A stretch of 64,000 nt of DNA from Hoeflea sp. (GTDB taxonomy: Bacteria; Pseudomonadota; Alphaproteobacteria; Rhizobiales; Rhizobiaceae). The first letter of the stretch is position 1. Each line of letters starts with the position of its first letter. Positions 36,342-47,018 of the stretch are shown piece after piece. The notes beneath the pieces are model-generated. The model was not told the DNA's origin and searched no databases. It saw only the letters and a program-made list of their open reading frames with translations. Both the position numbers and the translations under genes were made by a program. Where the stretch lies: assembly GCA_019084245.1 (NCBI GenBank), contig JAHRFE010000028.1, positions 682,001 to 746,000 of the forward strand. The letters run 5' to 3'.

Positions 36342-38105
36342 GTGTTACGATTCCTGTCCGGTGGAGGGCCGGGACCCGTTTTCAGGATTTCCCGTTTGGC
36401 ATTTTCGGTACTCGATTCGCAACGCTCGGCGTATTTTTACGGGGCGGAGATATGGCGGCGGTTTGCCCGTCGCATGGCGTTGGGACGGATCAACGCCATG
36501 CGGTTTGCTGGCGGGACGCCGGATCGGCTTGTCGTTGCGCCGATCGATCTCAGAATCGCCGATTCCCACATTGCCGAGGAGATCTATTCGGGACGCTTCG
36601 CCATGGGCGGCACAATGGTCGATACCGGCGGCGGCAGTCCCTTCCAGCTCGAAGCGCCAAGCCCGGCTTTTGCGCGCAGCCTGCACGGATTTGGCTGGCT
36701 CAGGCACATGCGTGCGGCCGACCATGATCTAGCATTCGCCAATGCGCGAGCGCTGGTCGATGACTGGATCACGGTCGAGGGACGCCATCTGGGCGGGTTG
36801 TCCTTCGAGCCCGACGTTCTTTCCAGCCGGCTTATTGCCTGGTTTTCCCATTCGCCGATCGTGCTGCGCGGCGCCGATCACGGGTTTTACCGGCGGTTTC
36901 TCAAAAGCATCGCCCTTCAGACCCGGTATCTCAGACATGTGGCTGCGGCTTTGCCCGCCGATGCGGTTCGCTTCCGGGTTCGGATTGCGCTGGCCATGGC
37001 GAGCCTTTGTCTTCCTGCCAGCGCAGGCACCATCCGGTCGGCCGCGCGGCATCTCGATGCCGAGTTCGATCTGCAGATCCTGCCTGATGGCGGGCATTCC
37101 TCGCGCAACCCGATGGTGTTGATCGATCTGCTGACCGATCTGCTGCCGCTCAGGCAAACCTATGTCAATCTCGGCCAGAAACCACCGGCCAGAATGGCGG
37201 CGGGGATGGACCGGATGTTCTCCGCCCTGCGGTTCTTCCGCCACGCCAATGGCGAGCTGGCCCTGTTCAATGGTGCCTCCGCGGTGTCCGCGGACCGGAT
37301 GCTGGGTGTCTTGCGCTATGATGAAACCTCCGGGACGGCCTACCGGGAGATGCCGCACTCGCATTACCAAAGGCTGAGGGCCGGCAATGTGGTGCTGATC
37401 GCTGACACCGGTGCACCGCCGAAAGGCAGGATGTCGGCGAGAGCCCATGCCGGATGTCTTTCCTTCGAGCTCTCGTCAGGTTTCAACCGCTTTGTCGTCA
37501 ATGCAGGCGCGCCGGCGTCCTACCACCCGCACCACGCCGAATTTGCCCGGCTGACGGCGGCGCACAGCACGGTAACGCTCAGTGACAGATCGTCCTTGAA
37601 GATTTCGCACTCATCGTTCCTGGGGCCGATCGTGACTGGCGGCGTGCGGCGGGTCGTTGTTGGTTCGCTCGATGAAGAGGCAAAGCAGCTCGGTTTTGTT
37701 GCGACCCATGACGGCTATGTCAGCAGTCTGAAGCTTCTCCACCGCCGCAAGGTACGATTGCTTGTCTCCGGGCACGAGGTGCAGGGGCGCGACGAGGTGC
37801 TCAGGCCGGATGAAACTGTGCCCGGGCCCGAGAACCGTACAATTGGCGTGGCGCGGTTTCATGTCCATCCAAAGATTTCGGTCTCGCAGGATGAGGACGG
37901 TACGGTTCACCTGACCGCCGGCGACGGCGAATCCTGGGCCTTTGTCGCCCGCGAACTCATGCCGCGTATCGAAGAGGATGTGCATTTTGCCGATCTTGCC
38001 GGGGCGCGGACCAGCAAACAGATCGTGCTCGAGTTCACTGCGGGTGAAACTCCGCAGATCGACTGGAAGCTGATCCGCACCACTTTGCCGCGGGCCGAAG
38101 GCTGA
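36342..38105 (+). CDS. Heparinase II/III-like protein
   Basis: A 587-residue protein of the heparinase II/III family: an N-terminal alpha-helical toroid-like region (to about 330) and a C-terminal beta-rich region containing HPHHAEFARLTAAHSTVTL, the usual conserved segment with His residues. No signal peptide is seen, so its glycan substrate and cell location are unclear. The GTG start has no strong ribosome-binding site; the in-frame ATG at about 36477 is an alternative. It sits between rsmB and purH, as in other rhizobia. Confidence 0.85.
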   Translation: MLRFLSGGGPGPVFRISRLAFSVLDSQRSAYFYGAEIWRRFARRMALGRINAMRFAGGTPDRLVVAPIDLRIADSHIAEEIYSGRFAMGGTMVDTGGGSPFQLEAPSPAFARSLHGFGWLRHMRAADHDLAFANARALVDDWITVEGRHLGGLSFEPDVLSSRLIAWFSHSPIVLRGADHGFYRRFLKSIALQTRYLRHVAAALPADAVRFRVRIALAMASLCLPASAGTIRSAARHLDAEFDLQILPDGGHSSRNPMVLIDLLTDLLPLRQTYVNLGQKPPARMAAGMDRMFSALRFFRHANGELALFNGASAVSADRMLGVLRYDETSGTAYREMPHSHYQRLRAGNVVLIADTGAPPKGRMSARAHAGCLSFELSSGFNRFVVNAGAPASYHPHHAEFARLTAAHSTVTLSDRSSLKISHSSFLGPIVTGGVRRVVVGSLDEEAKQLGFVATHDGYVSSLKLLHRRKVRLLVSGHEVQGRDEVLRPDETVPGPENRTIGVARFHVHPKISVSQDEDGTVHLTAGDGESWAFVARELMPRIEEDVHFADLAGARTSKQIVLEFTAGETPQIDWKLIRTTLPRAEG

Positions 38106-38253
38106 TTGATCCCGGCGTTGCTGATGCCATGGCCTTTGTTCAGCCGGCGACGCTCCACAGATAAGCCCGATCCCCATGTTTTACAGCGCTTCGGGCTGTG
38201 CTAACCCAAGCGCGCGCCGCCAGGATGATGCGGCACTACCTCAGGGGATCTCC

Positions 38254-39867
38254 ATGGCAGTTGTTTCCAAAAACCATCCTGTGCCGGATCTGGTGCGTAT
38301 TCGCCGGGCCCTGCTCTCGGTTTCGGACAAGTCCGGATTGGTCGATTTCGCCCGCGGTCTTGCCGCTGCTGGCGTCGAACTGGTCTCGACCGGCGGAACA
38401 AGGACCGCGCTTGAAAAGGCCGGGCTTGCCGTGCGCGATGTCTCGGACCTGACTGCGTTTCCCGAAATCATGGATGGCCGGGTCAAGACCCTGCATCCGG
38501 GCGTGCATGGCGGCCTGCTCGCCATTCGCGACGATTCCGAGCACAGGGCGGCGATGGAAGAGCACGCGATCGCCGAAATCGACCTGGCTGTCGTCAATCT
38601 TTATCCGTTCGAAGAGACCGTTGCCGGTGGCGCTGATTCAGCGACCACCATCGAGAATATAGATATCGGCGGTCCCGCGATGATCCGCGCCTCGGCCAAG
38701 AACCATGCCTATGTCACCATCTTGACCGATCCGGAAGATTACGCCCGCGTGCTCGCTGCGCTTGAAACCCATGACGGCGCCATTCCCCTGGCCCTGCGTC
38801 GCGAACTGGCTGCGCTCGCCTTCGCCCGGACCGCCGCCTACGATGCTGCGGTCTCGGGATGGTTTGCCGGTGAACTCGGGCTGGAAGCGCCGCGTCACCG
38901 GGCCTTTGGAGGCCGGCTCATTGATGTGATGCGTTACGGCGAAAATCCGCATCAGGCGGCAGCGTTCTATGCGACCGGCGAAAACCGCCCCGGTGTGGCA
39001 ACCGCCACGCTGCTGCAGGGCAAGCAATTGTCCTACAACAACATCAACGACACTGATGCGGCCTTCGAACTGGTGAGCGAATTCGACCCGTCGGTGGCGG
39101 CATGCGCCATCATCAAGCATGCCAATCCCTGTGGCGTGGCGGCTGGCGACAGTCTGGTGGATGCTTACCGGCGGGCGCTCGAATGTGACCAGACGTCGGC
39201 GTTCGGCGGCATCATCGCCCTCAACCGTCCGCTTGACGCGGAGACCGCCACCGAGATCGTCAAGATTTTTACCGAAGTGATCATCGCGCCGGACGCGAGC
39301 GACGAGGCGCGCGCCATCCTGTCGTCCAAGAAGAACCTGCGGCTGATGACCACCGGCGGCCTCGCCGATCCGCGCCAGCCCGGCATCACGGTGAAAACGG
39401 TTGCCGGCGGGCTGCTGGTCCAGGGCCGCGACAATGGCATCGTCCTGCCGGAAGATTTCAAGGTGGTGACGAAGCGGGCGCCGGATGCGCGCGAGCTTGC
39501 CGATCTGGCCTTTGCCTTCCGCGTCGCCAAGCACGTCAAGTCCAACGCCATCGTCTATGTTCTCAACGGCGCCACGGTGGGGATCGGCGCTGGCCAGATG
39601 AGCCGGGTCGATTCGGCCCGGATCGCGGCGCGCAAGGCTGTCGACGCTGCCGAGGCGCTCGGGCTTGATGCACCGCTGACAAGGGGCAGTGTTGTCGCCT
39701 CGGACGCGTTCTTCCCCTTTGCCGACGGGCTGCTGTCAGCCATCGAAGCGGGTGCGACCGCCGTCATCCAGCCGGGCGGATCGATGCGCGACCAGGATGT
39801 GATCGATGCAGCCGATGCGGCCGGCGTCGCCATGGTGTTTACCGGCATGCGGCATTTCCGCCACTGA
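38254..39867 (+). CDS. purH: Bifunctional AICAR formyltransferase/IMP cyclohydrolase PurH
   Basis: A 537-residue enzyme for the last two steps of IMP synthesis. The N-terminal MGS-like cyclohydrolase domain ([31 protein letters not shown]) is followed by the formyltransferase domain with [15 protein letters not shown] and [11 protein letters not shown]. In-frame codons reach 38176, but AGGGG at 38243 and the [12 protein letters not shown] start support ATG 38254. The 148-bp leader after the heparinase-like gene has only a small ACAGC/GCTGT dyad. AICAR from HisF in this window is one of its substrates. Confidence 0.97.
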   Translation: MAVVSKNHPVPDLVRIRRALLSVSDKSGLVDFARGLAAAGVELVSTGGTRTALEKAGLAVRDVSDLTAFPEIMDGRVKTLHPGVHGGLLAIRDDSEHRAAMEEHAIAEIDLAVVNLYPFEETVAGGADSATTIENIDIGGPAMIRASAKNHAYVTILTDPEDYARVLAALETHDGAIPLALRRELAALAFARTAAYDAAVSGWFAGELGLEAPRHRAFGGRLIDVMRYGENPHQAAAFYATGENRPGVATATLLQGKQLSYNNINDTDAAFELVSEFDPSVAACAIIKHANPCGVAAGDSLVDAYRRALECDQTSAFGGIIALNRPLDAETATEIVKIFTEVIIAPDASDEARAILSSKKNLRLMTTGGLADPRQPGITVKTVAGGLLVQGRDNGIVLPEDFKVVTKRAPDARELADLAFAFRVAKHVKSNAIVYVLNGATVGIGAGQMSRVDSARIAARKAVDAAEALGLDAPLTRGSVVASDAFFPFADGLLSAIEAGATAVIQPGGSMRDQDVIDAADAAGVAMVFTGMRHFRH

Positions 39868-39882
39868 TCGGATCTCCTGTGT

Positions 39883-39955
39883 CCTGAATTCCCTGGTTAT
39901 TCAGGAATTTCGGTCTCCATACTCTGGGTACAGAGATCCCCATACCTTGAGTATG
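39883..39955. repeat. Nested dyads between convergent purH and an MFS gene
   Basis: CCTGAAT (39883-39889) pairs with ATTCAGG (39899-39905). Next, CATACTC (39918-39924) can pair with GAGTATG (39949-39955), which also competes with CATAC (39941-39945) to pair with GTATG (39951-39955). These may terminate transcription from both sides, but no strong T-tract is present. Confidence 0.5.
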
Positions 39956-39988
39956 TTAGCTTCAGGCTCCGACTTTTTGTCCTGATTG

Positions 39989-41392
39989 TCAGGTTGCGGC
40001 GGGTTTGCCTTTCGGCTGGTCTGCCGGGTAGGGTGTGGTCCACAGGATTGCCAGACCAGCTGCAAAAAAGACGATGATGGTGGCCATGCCAAGCCGGGGA
40101 GATCCCGAGAGCGCCGTGACGGTGGCGACCAGGAAGGGCGCGAGAAAACTCGTGGCGCGACCGGCCAGGGCATAAATGCCGAAATAGCGGCCTGCCTCGT
40201 CCTCGGTGACACTGCGCGCCATATAGGCGCGCGACGAGGCCTGGACCGGACCGAAGGCAATCCCGATCAGCAGCCCGAATGCGATATAGGCCTTTTCTGC
40301 AGCGGTCCCGAACAGCCCTCCCGAATCCGCGTCGCCCAGCACAAGGCCGCCAAAGAAGGTAAATCCGGGACCGGTCGACACGATGCCGATGGTGGCGATC
40401 AGCAGCAGGAAGATCGAGATCAGAACCACCGATTTGGAGCCGAGCTGGGTGTCAAGGCGGCTGGCATAGAGGCAGGAGAAGATTGCCACGACGTTGAGCA
40501 TGATGCCGTAGACGCCGATCTCGGTGATTGACCAGGCGAACATGGCCGCGGCAAAACCGCCGCCCAGCGCCAGCAGCGCGTTGACACCGTCCTGATAGAT
40601 CATCCGGGCTATCAGAAACCGGAAAATGCCGGCGCGCTGGCGAACCTCGCCGATCGTTGATTTCAATTCGCTCAGGCCGTCGCGAATGGCGACCCCCATG
40701 GCGCGGCGGCCGCCAGCGTCGGGCGTGAAGAAGAACATCGGCAGGATGAAGATGGCGTACCAGAGCGCCGAGATCGGACCCGAGGCGCGGGCGTCTTCGC
40801 CCTGCAGCGGATCCAGCCCGAACAGCGGTTCAATACCGATGATGGTTTTTCCGGTCTCGGGTGAGGCAGCAAGACAGGCGATGATGAAGATCAACACGAT
40901 CATGCCGCCAAGATATCCAAGTCCCCAGGCGAGGTTGGACACGCGGCCGATCTGCGCCTTGGGCACCAGCCTGAGCAGCATCGAATCATTGAACACGATC
41001 GAGAATTCGGCTGCGACCGACGCAAGCGTGAACAGGGCTACGACAGCGACGAGATTGGAGCCAGGTGCGGCAAACCACAATCCGCACAGCGCAAGGATCT
41101 TGACGAGCGCAAAGGTGGCGATCCAGGGCTTGCGCGGCCCGGTCTGATCGGCGATCGAGCCGAGCACCGGCGACAGCACGGCGATGATGAAGCCGCCGGC
41201 GGCAATGCCGTAGCCCCAGGCCGCCTGGCCGGTGGCGGGATCGCTGGCCATCCGGCTGATGAAGTAGGGTCCGAAGATGAAGGTGGTGACGACGGTGAAG
41301 AACGGCTGCGCCGCCCAGTCGAACATCATCCAGCCAAAAACGCCCCGGCGGCGCACAGTCGTGACCGGCGGCAACCCGATTGCTTCAGACAT
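39989..41392 (-). CDS. MFS transporter of the UMF1/Atg22-like family
   Basis: A 467-residue permease with about twelve hydrophobic helices. The N-terminus GWMMFDWAAQPFFTVVTTFI is the UMF1 (Atg22-like) signature (W-F/Y-DWA motif), and ADQTGPRKPW forms the loop 2-3 MFS motif. Eukaryotic Atg22 exports amino acids from vacuoles; the bacterial substrate is unknown. It lies 39 bases after the glutamate dehydrogenase gene on the same strand, so the two may be cotranscribed. Confidence 0.87.
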   Translation of the reverse strand: MSEAIGLPPVTTVRRRGVFGWMMFDWAAQPFFTVVTTFIFGPYFISRMASDPATGQAAWGYGIAAGGFIIAVLSPVLGSIADQTGPRKPWIATFALVKILALCGLWFAAPGSNLVAVVALFTLASVAAEFSIVFNDSMLLRLVPKAQIGRVSNLAWGLGYLGGMIVLIFIIACLAASPETGKTIIGIEPLFGLDPLQGEDARASGPISALWYAIFILPMFFFTPDAGGRRAMGVAIRDGLSELKSTIGEVRQRAGIFRFLIARMIYQDGVNALLALGGGFAAAMFAWSITEIGVYGIMLNVVAIFSCLYASRLDTQLGSKSVVLISIFLLLIATIGIVSTGPGFTFFGGLVLGDADSGGLFGTAAEKAYIAFGLLIGIAFGPVQASSRAYMARSVTEDEAGRYFGIYALAGRATSFLAPFLVATVTALSGSPRLGMATIIVFFAAGLAILWTTPYPADQPKGKPAAT

Positions 41393-41431
41393 TCACATCG
41401 TCCCCCGTCAGTCCTGACCGCCGCGATCCTG

Positions 41432-44400
41432 TCACGGGCGCAGGGATCGGGCAAGATCGCTCAGCATTCCCGCTGCCACCGTAAGTTTGGCGACCGACAA
41501 TTCGCCAGTGTCGGTCAGCGTCAGGATCTGGCCACGGACATGGGCAATCCGGTCCTTGTTGGCCGCAAGCCAGTCGCCAGCCGGATCGGCGGCTTTCGGA
41601 TTTCCATCCAGCGCCAGGGCGGCAATGATCCGCCGCGCTTCGAAGATCTCGTCCAGTCCGCGCGCCAGCGCCAGTCCCTCGAAATGATCCGACACCGGGA
41701 TGCGGTCCACCGCGGCGACGATTCTGCCAACGCGGAACGCATCGGTGACGGCAAAGAAGGCCTCCGTCGCGCGGGCGAGGTCGGTCTTGGAGAACGCCGC
41801 CACATGGCAAATGTCGGGCGCCAGCGCCAATCCGCCAAATCCGGCGATCTGCTCAGCGAGATCGGCGGGAACCGATTCCGATACGAGATCTGATTGGATG
41901 GTCTCGGCTTCGTTGCGCATGAATTCGGGCATCGCCGCTTCCAGTGCGCCGCCAAGCTTGGCAACGCCTGCCTGCATCGACTTGATCGCCGTGCCAAGAT
42001 CACCTTGCGCCGCGCCGGTCTTGAGCGCCCAGCTGGTGACGTCCTTCAGGGTGTTGCCGATCCGGGCGTAGAGGCGGTTCTGAACGGCGCCGGAAACCTT
42101 CGTGTCGAGTGCGTCGACCCGTGCGTACAGCTGATCCAGCGAAAGACCGTCACGGGCGAGAATGAACGCCTTGACGATATCGGCCGCGGTTGCGCCCGAC
42201 TTGTCCCCGAGGCCAATGACAAAGGCCGGGCCGCCGCGATTGATCGCGTCATTGCCGAGAAGCGTGGAAATGATCTCGCGGCGCAGACGATGGCTGGCTA
42301 TGTCGGAAGAATGCGGCTTCTGCATTTTCCTGGGAAAATAGGATCTGAGCGTCTGATCGAAATAGGGATCATCGGGCAGGGAGCTGGCGACGATTTCATC
42401 AAACAGCACCAGCTTTGCATAGGAGAGCAGAACGCCGATCTCCGGGCGGGTCAGCGCGTGACCGCTGGCGACGCGTTCGGCGATGGCCGGATCTTCCGGA
42501 AGGTCCTCGACCTTGCGATTGAGAAGGCCGCGGGCTTCAAGGTTCCCCATCACCCGGTTGAGCTCGCCCACCCCGGACACGCCATCGGCCTCGGCAATCG
42601 AGATGGCGAGCGTTTGCAGATAATTGTTGCGCAGCACCAGTTCGGCCACTTCGTCGGTCATAGACGCCAGCAATGTGTTGCGCTTGGGTCGGGTCAGGCG
42701 ATCCTCGCGCATCGCGTTGGCCAGGGCGATCTTGATGTTGACCTCGACGTCTGAGGAATTGACCCCGGCGGAGTTGTCGATGGCGTCGGAATTGCAGCGG
42801 CCACCGCCCAGCGCATAGGCAATGCGGCCCTTCTGGGTGACGCCGAGATTGGCGCCTTCACCGATCACCTTGGCGCGCACCTGATGCGCGGTGACCCGGA
42901 TCGCATCATTGGCGCGGTCGCCGACATCGGCGTCGTTCTCGATTGCATCCTTGATGTAAGTGCCGATGCCGCCAAACCACAACAGATCCGTTTCCATCGA
43001 CAGGATCGCGGTCATGATGTCCTGCGGTGTCGCCCGGAGGTGACTGAGCCCGATCGCGGCCGCCGCCTCGGGTGTCAGGTCAACCGACTTGAGCGACCTG
43101 GGGATGATCATGCCGCCCTTTGACAGCTTCGCCTTGTCATAGTCCTGCCAGCTCGACCGGCCGAGATCAAACAGCCGGCTTCGTTCGGCAAAGCTCGAGG
43201 CGCAATCGGGATCGGGATCGATGAAGATGTCGCGGTGGTCGAACGCGGCAATCAGCCGGATTTTTTCCGACAGCAGCATGCCGTTTCCGAAGACGTCGCC
43301 CGACATGTCGCCGACGCCGGCGACGGTGAAGGGCTGTGTCTGGATATCGATGTCCATTTCGCGGAAATGCCGCTTGACGGCCTCCCAGGCGCCGCGCGCG
43401 GTGATGCCCATCTTCTTGTGGTCGTAGCCCGCGGATCCGCCGGAGGCGAAGGCGTCATCGAGCCAGAAATCCTGTTCCTGGCTCAGCCCATTGGCGGTGT
43501 CGGAGAAGGTCGCCGTGCCCTTGTCGGCGGCCACCACGAAATAGGGGTCATCGGAATCGTGGCGAACGGTGTTCGCCGGTGGCACGATGGCGTCGTCGAC
43601 GATATTGTCGGTCACCGACAGCAAGGTGCGGATTAACAGCTTGTAGGCCTCGCGACCGGCCTCGAACACCGCATCGCGACCGGCGTCCGTGGGCAGCTTC
43701 TTGGGGTAGAAGCCGCCCTTGGCGCCAACCGGCACGATCACCGCATTCTTGACCTGCTGCGCCTTGACCAGTCCCAGCACCTCGGTGCGGTAATCCTGTG
43801 CCCGGTCTGACCAGCGCAAACCGCCGCGGGCAACCGGACCGAAGCGCAGGTGGACGCCTTCGACTTCGGATCCGTAGACAAAGATTTCGCGGAAGGGCTT
43901 TGGCTGGGGCAGTCCCTCAAGCGCCTTCGGATCCAGCTTGAACGCCATCGCCGGGCGCGGTGCTCCATCATCGCCGGTCTGGAAATAATTGGTCCTGAGC
44001 GAGGCGACGATGGCATTGACGTAGCGCCTGAGAATCTTGTCATCATCGATGCTCGGGACTTCAGCCAGTGCGGTTTCGATCTCCTCCATAAGCCTTGCGC
44101 TCAGATCCGTCCGCTTTTCGGCGTCGATGCCTGTATCAAACCGGACCCGGAACAATTCCAGCAATTTGCCGGCAATATCCGCATGACGATTGAGGCTGTG
44201 CGCAATATATTCTTGGGAATAGGGAATACCAGCCTGCCGCAGGTAACGCGCATAGGCACGCAGCACTGTTGCTTCGCGAACTGACAGTCCGGCATTGGTG
44301 ACAAGCCGATTGTAGGCATCATTGTCGGTTTCCCCGCGCCAGACCGACAGGAAGGCTTCCTCGAGACGGGCTCCATCGATTGTCAGATCGATGATGCGCC

Positions 44401-46222
44401 CATCCTCATGGGCGATCTCCATGTCGTGAACGAATACCGTGCCCGAAGCGCCGGCTTGATCGTCGAGGAAAATCTCGTGGGTCTGTTCGCTGATCACCTT
44501 GAAGCCGAGATTTTCCAGAAGTGGAACGCGGCGCGACAGGGAAACAGGCTCGCCGGCATGAAAGATCTTCAACGCCAGATGGTCTTCGGGTGTATCCTCG
44601 TTGCGGTAAAGCGCAATCCGGATCGAGCCAGGCGCCTTGCAGGCGAGGATATTGCCAAGATCCGCCAGTGCCTCTTCCGGCCGAAAACGCTCTTTATAGG
44701 ACGGGCTGACGCTCATCCGGGCAGCGCTGCTGCCACCCAGCGAGCGGAACTGATCCTCCCATCGGGTGACAATGGATCGGACGTCGCGTTCGAGCTGCTC
44801 CTGCGGGATTTGCGGTGTCCTGCCTTCGGACCGGCCGATGATGAAATGCACGCGCGCGACACCACCCTCCGGAAAAGCGGGATAGTAAGCCGACACACGA
44901 CCGTTGTAGACAGTCTTGAGATAGGCGCCGATCCGCTCACGCGCGATCGAATCATACTGGTCGCGCGGTACATAGACGATCACCGATACAAACCGGTCGA
45001 ACCGGTCGATCCGCGGCAACACCCTGACTCGCGGCCGATCGGCCAGTTCATTGATCTGGTTGCAGAAGCGCGCGAGCAAGTGGGCATCGATCTGAAACAG
45101 ATCGTCGCGCGGATAGGCCTCGAGCGTGTTGAGCAGCAACTTGCCGGAGTGGCTTTGCGGATCGTAGCCGAACTCCGAGACAACTGCCTGCACCTTGGAG
45201 CGAAGCAACGGAATCCGGGTGACCGAGCTTGTGTAGGCGGTGGAGGTGAAAAGCCCCACCACGCGCAACTCGCCGATGACCTTGCCTTTGGAATTGAACC
45301 GCTTGATGCCGATATAATCCATATAGGCGCGACGATGGACCACCGAGCGGGCATTGGCCTTGGTGACAATCAGAAAATCCGGTCCCTGCAGAAAATCCAG
45401 GATCTCCGGCGTCGTCGTGACCTGATCCTTGCCGAGCCTGAGCACCAGCACATCCGGATCTGACAGAATACCGAGGCCTTCCGAGGAGGCCCTGCTCAGT
45501 TCCGCGGTCTCGCCATCGCCGGAATAGACATACTCGCGCATGCCGAGAAATGTGAAATTGTTGTCACGAAGCCAGGCGATGAAGGCTTGGGCCTCCTGCC
45601 GTGCCGGTTCGGCCTGCTTGTCGACATCGAGCGCCACCAGATCGGCGGCGCTGTGATCGATCATCGCCAGCATGGCCTTCCAGTCACTGACTGCCGCCCG
45701 GACCTGGTCAAGAACATAGCGGACGCGCATCGCGAGATGCTTAGCGGCTTCCTCGCCGAGCCGCGGCATGTGGATCTGGATGTGGCTGACCCGCTGGCTA
45801 TGGTCGCTGCCATCGCCATGGGAGAACAGAACTGCCGGCGCCTTGCCGGACACGACCAGGATCGGGTGCAGCGCCATGAGAATGTCGCGCACCTCCGACG
45901 TCACCTCGCCCATCACCGAATCATAGAGGAACGGCTTGTTGAGCGTGGTGATGGCAAGAATGGAGACATCCTGGCCATCCTTGGTGGCCTGATCAACGTC
46001 GATCAGGCTCATCCGTGAGATCTTGCCGTCCCAGGCGCGGATCTCGGATTCCGCCAGAACTGCCGATTCGGCGAGGCTCGCGGCTGGGAAAAGCCCCAGA
46101 TCATCCATGCTGACACGGGAAAAAAGAACATGTGGCTCGACATGCGGCTTCTTGTTCCTGGACGCGATCGTCGCAGCCTCCGCCAGCAGTGTTTCCGCGC
46201 CGCGGGTGTTCCTGACCCCCAT
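41432..46222 (-). CDS. NAD-specific glutamate dehydrogenase, large (GDH-180) class
   Basis: A 1596-residue enzyme of the Bac_GDH class that deaminates glutamate to 2-oxoglutarate using NAD, mainly catabolic. The long N-terminal half holds ACT-like regulatory segments (HIQIHMPRLGEEAAKH). The catalytic domain has GGLRWSDRAQDYRTEVLGLV and the lysine motif VGAKGGF, then the nucleotide-binding segment with FGNGMLLSEKIRLIAAFDHR. In-frame codons reach 46390, but GGGAGG upstream of ATG 46222 sets the start. It is divergent from the peroxidase-like gene across 100 bp. Confidence 0.95.
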   Translation of the reverse strand: MGVRNTRGAETLLAEAATIASRNKKPHVEPHVLFSRVSMDDLGLFPAASLAESAVLAESEIRAWDGKISRMSLIDVDQATKDGQDVSILAITTLNKPFLYDSVMGEVTSEVRDILMALHPILVVSGKAPAVLFSHGDGSDHSQRVSHIQIHMPRLGEEAAKHLAMRVRYVLDQVRAAVSDWKAMLAMIDHSAADLVALDVDKQAEPARQEAQAFIAWLRDNNFTFLGMREYVYSGDGETAELSRASSEGLGILSDPDVLVLRLGKDQVTTTPEILDFLQGPDFLIVTKANARSVVHRRAYMDYIGIKRFNSKGKVIGELRVVGLFTSTAYTSSVTRIPLLRSKVQAVVSEFGYDPQSHSGKLLLNTLEAYPRDDLFQIDAHLLARFCNQINELADRPRVRVLPRIDRFDRFVSVIVYVPRDQYDSIARERIGAYLKTVYNGRVSAYYPAFPEGGVARVHFIIGRSEGRTPQIPQEQLERDVRSIVTRWEDQFRSLGGSSAARMSVSPSYKERFRPEEALADLGNILACKAPGSIRIALYRNEDTPEDHLALKIFHAGEPVSLSRRVPLLENLGFKVISEQTHEIFLDDQAGASGTVFVHDMEIAHEDGRIIDLTIDGARLEEAFLSVWRGETDNDAYNRLVTNAGLSVREATVLRAYARYLRQAGIPYSQEYIAHSLNRHADIAGKLLELFRVRFDTGIDAEKRTDLSARLMEEIETALAEVPSIDDDKILRRYVNAIVASLRTNYFQTGDDGAPRPAMAFKLDPKALEGLPQPKPFREIFVYGSEVEGVHLRFGPVARGGLRWSDRAQDYRTEVLGLVKAQQVKNAVIVPVGAKGGFYPKKLPTDAGRDAVFEAGREAYKLLIRTLLSVTDNIVDDAIVPPANTVRHDSDDPYFVVAADKGTATFSDTANGLSQEQDFWLDDAFASGGSAGYDHKKMGITARGAWEAVKRHFREMDIDIQTQPFTVAGVGDMSGDVFGNGMLLSEKIRLIAAFDHRDIFIDPDPDCASSFAERSRLFDLGRSSWQDYDKAKLSKGGMIIPRSLKSVDLTPEAAAAIGLSHLRATPQDIMTAILSMETDLLWFGGIGTYIKDAIENDADVGDRANDAIRVTAHQVRAKVIGEGANLGVTQKGRIAYALGGGRCNSDAIDNSAGVNSSDVEVNIKIALANAMREDRLTRPKRNTLLASMTDEVAELVLRNNYLQTLAISIAEADGVSGVGELNRVMGNLEARGLLNRKVEDLPEDPAIAERVASGHALTRPEIGVLLSYAKLVLFDEIVASSLPDDPYFDQTLRSYFPRKMQKPHSSDIASHRLRREIISTLLGNDAINRGGPAFVIGLGDKSGATAADIVKAFILARDGLSLDQLYARVDALDTKVSGAVQNRLYARIGNTLKDVTSWALKTGAAQGDLGTAIKSMQAGVAKLGGALEAAMPEFMRNEAETIQSDLVSESVPADLAEQIAGFGGLALAPDICHVAAFSKTDLARATEAFFAVTDAFRVGRIVAAVDRIPVSDHFEGLALARGLDEIFEARRIIAALALDGNPKAADPAGDWLAANKDRIAHVRGQILTLTDTGELSVAKLTVAAGMLSDLARSLRP

Positions 46223-46322
46223 TCCAATGCCTCCCAGACTTGATCTTTGGCCGAAACCTATCAGAAGTATCGTGCAAAGCGACCTGATTTCGTCATCGCA
46301 GCCACCAATGGGAGCAAAAATA

Positions 46323-46898
46323 ATGGAAAAAGTATCAGAGACCGTCACGGCTTTGTCATGTGACGAGGAAACACCCTTGAGCGCAGCCATGAAGGCCTAT
46401 TTCGCCAAATGTGACGAAAAACTCGGCATGGTGCCCAATGTGCTCAAGGCCTATGCATTCAACAATGAAAAGCTTGAAGCCTTCGTCGCATTCTACAATG
46501 ATCTCATGCTCGGCGCCTCCAATCTGAGCAAGCTCGACCGCGAATTGATCGCCGTTGCAGTGTCTTCCATCAACAACTGCTATTATTGCCTGACCGCCCA
46601 TGGCGCAGCGGTCAGGCAATTGTCCGGTAATCCGGCGCTTGGCGAACAGATGGTGATGAACCACCGTGTGGCCGATCTGAAGCCGGCTCAACGCGCGATG
46701 ATCGATTTTGCGGTGCTGGTGACCGAAGATCCAGGCCGCATCGTCGAGGCAGACAGGCAGCGGTTGCGCGATGTCGGCTTCAGCGACCGCGATATCTGGG
46801 ATATTTCCGCAGTTGCTGCGTTTTTCAACATGACCAACCGGATGGCATCGGCCACTGACATGCAGCCAAATCCCGAGTATCACAGCCTTGCGCGGTAA
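46323..46898 (+). CDS. Peroxidase-related protein (AhpD/carboxymuconolactone decarboxylase-like)
   Basis: A 191-residue alkylhydroperoxidase-like protein. The redox motif INNCYYCLTAHG gives C86, C89 and H93 in the AhpD-type CxxC-xxx-H pattern; the surrounding helices (LDRELIAVAVS, LKPAQRAMIDFAVLVT) match the peroxidase-related (PA0565-like) subfamily. It probably reduces peroxides, with an unknown reductant. GGGAG at 46310 places the start at ATG 46323. Divergent from the large glutamate dehydrogenase. Confidence 0.88.
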   Translation: MEKVSETVTALSCDEETPLSAAMKAYFAKCDEKLGMVPNVLKAYAFNNEKLEAFVAFYNDLMLGASNLSKLDRELIAVAVSSINNCYYCLTAHGAAVRQLSGNPALGEQMVMNHRVADLKPAQRAMIDFAVLVTEDPGRIVEADRQRLRDVGFSDRDIWDISAVAAFFNMTNRMASATDMQPNPEYHSLAR

Positions 46899-47018
46899 TA
46901 TCTGAACAGTGACTGCCGTTCCCGGGACCGGATTGCAGCATCGGCCTGATAGGTGCTGTCGCTCGATCATCGGGATGCTATGCTGCAACATATTCCATCA
47001 GGGCCGGGAGCCCAGCAC

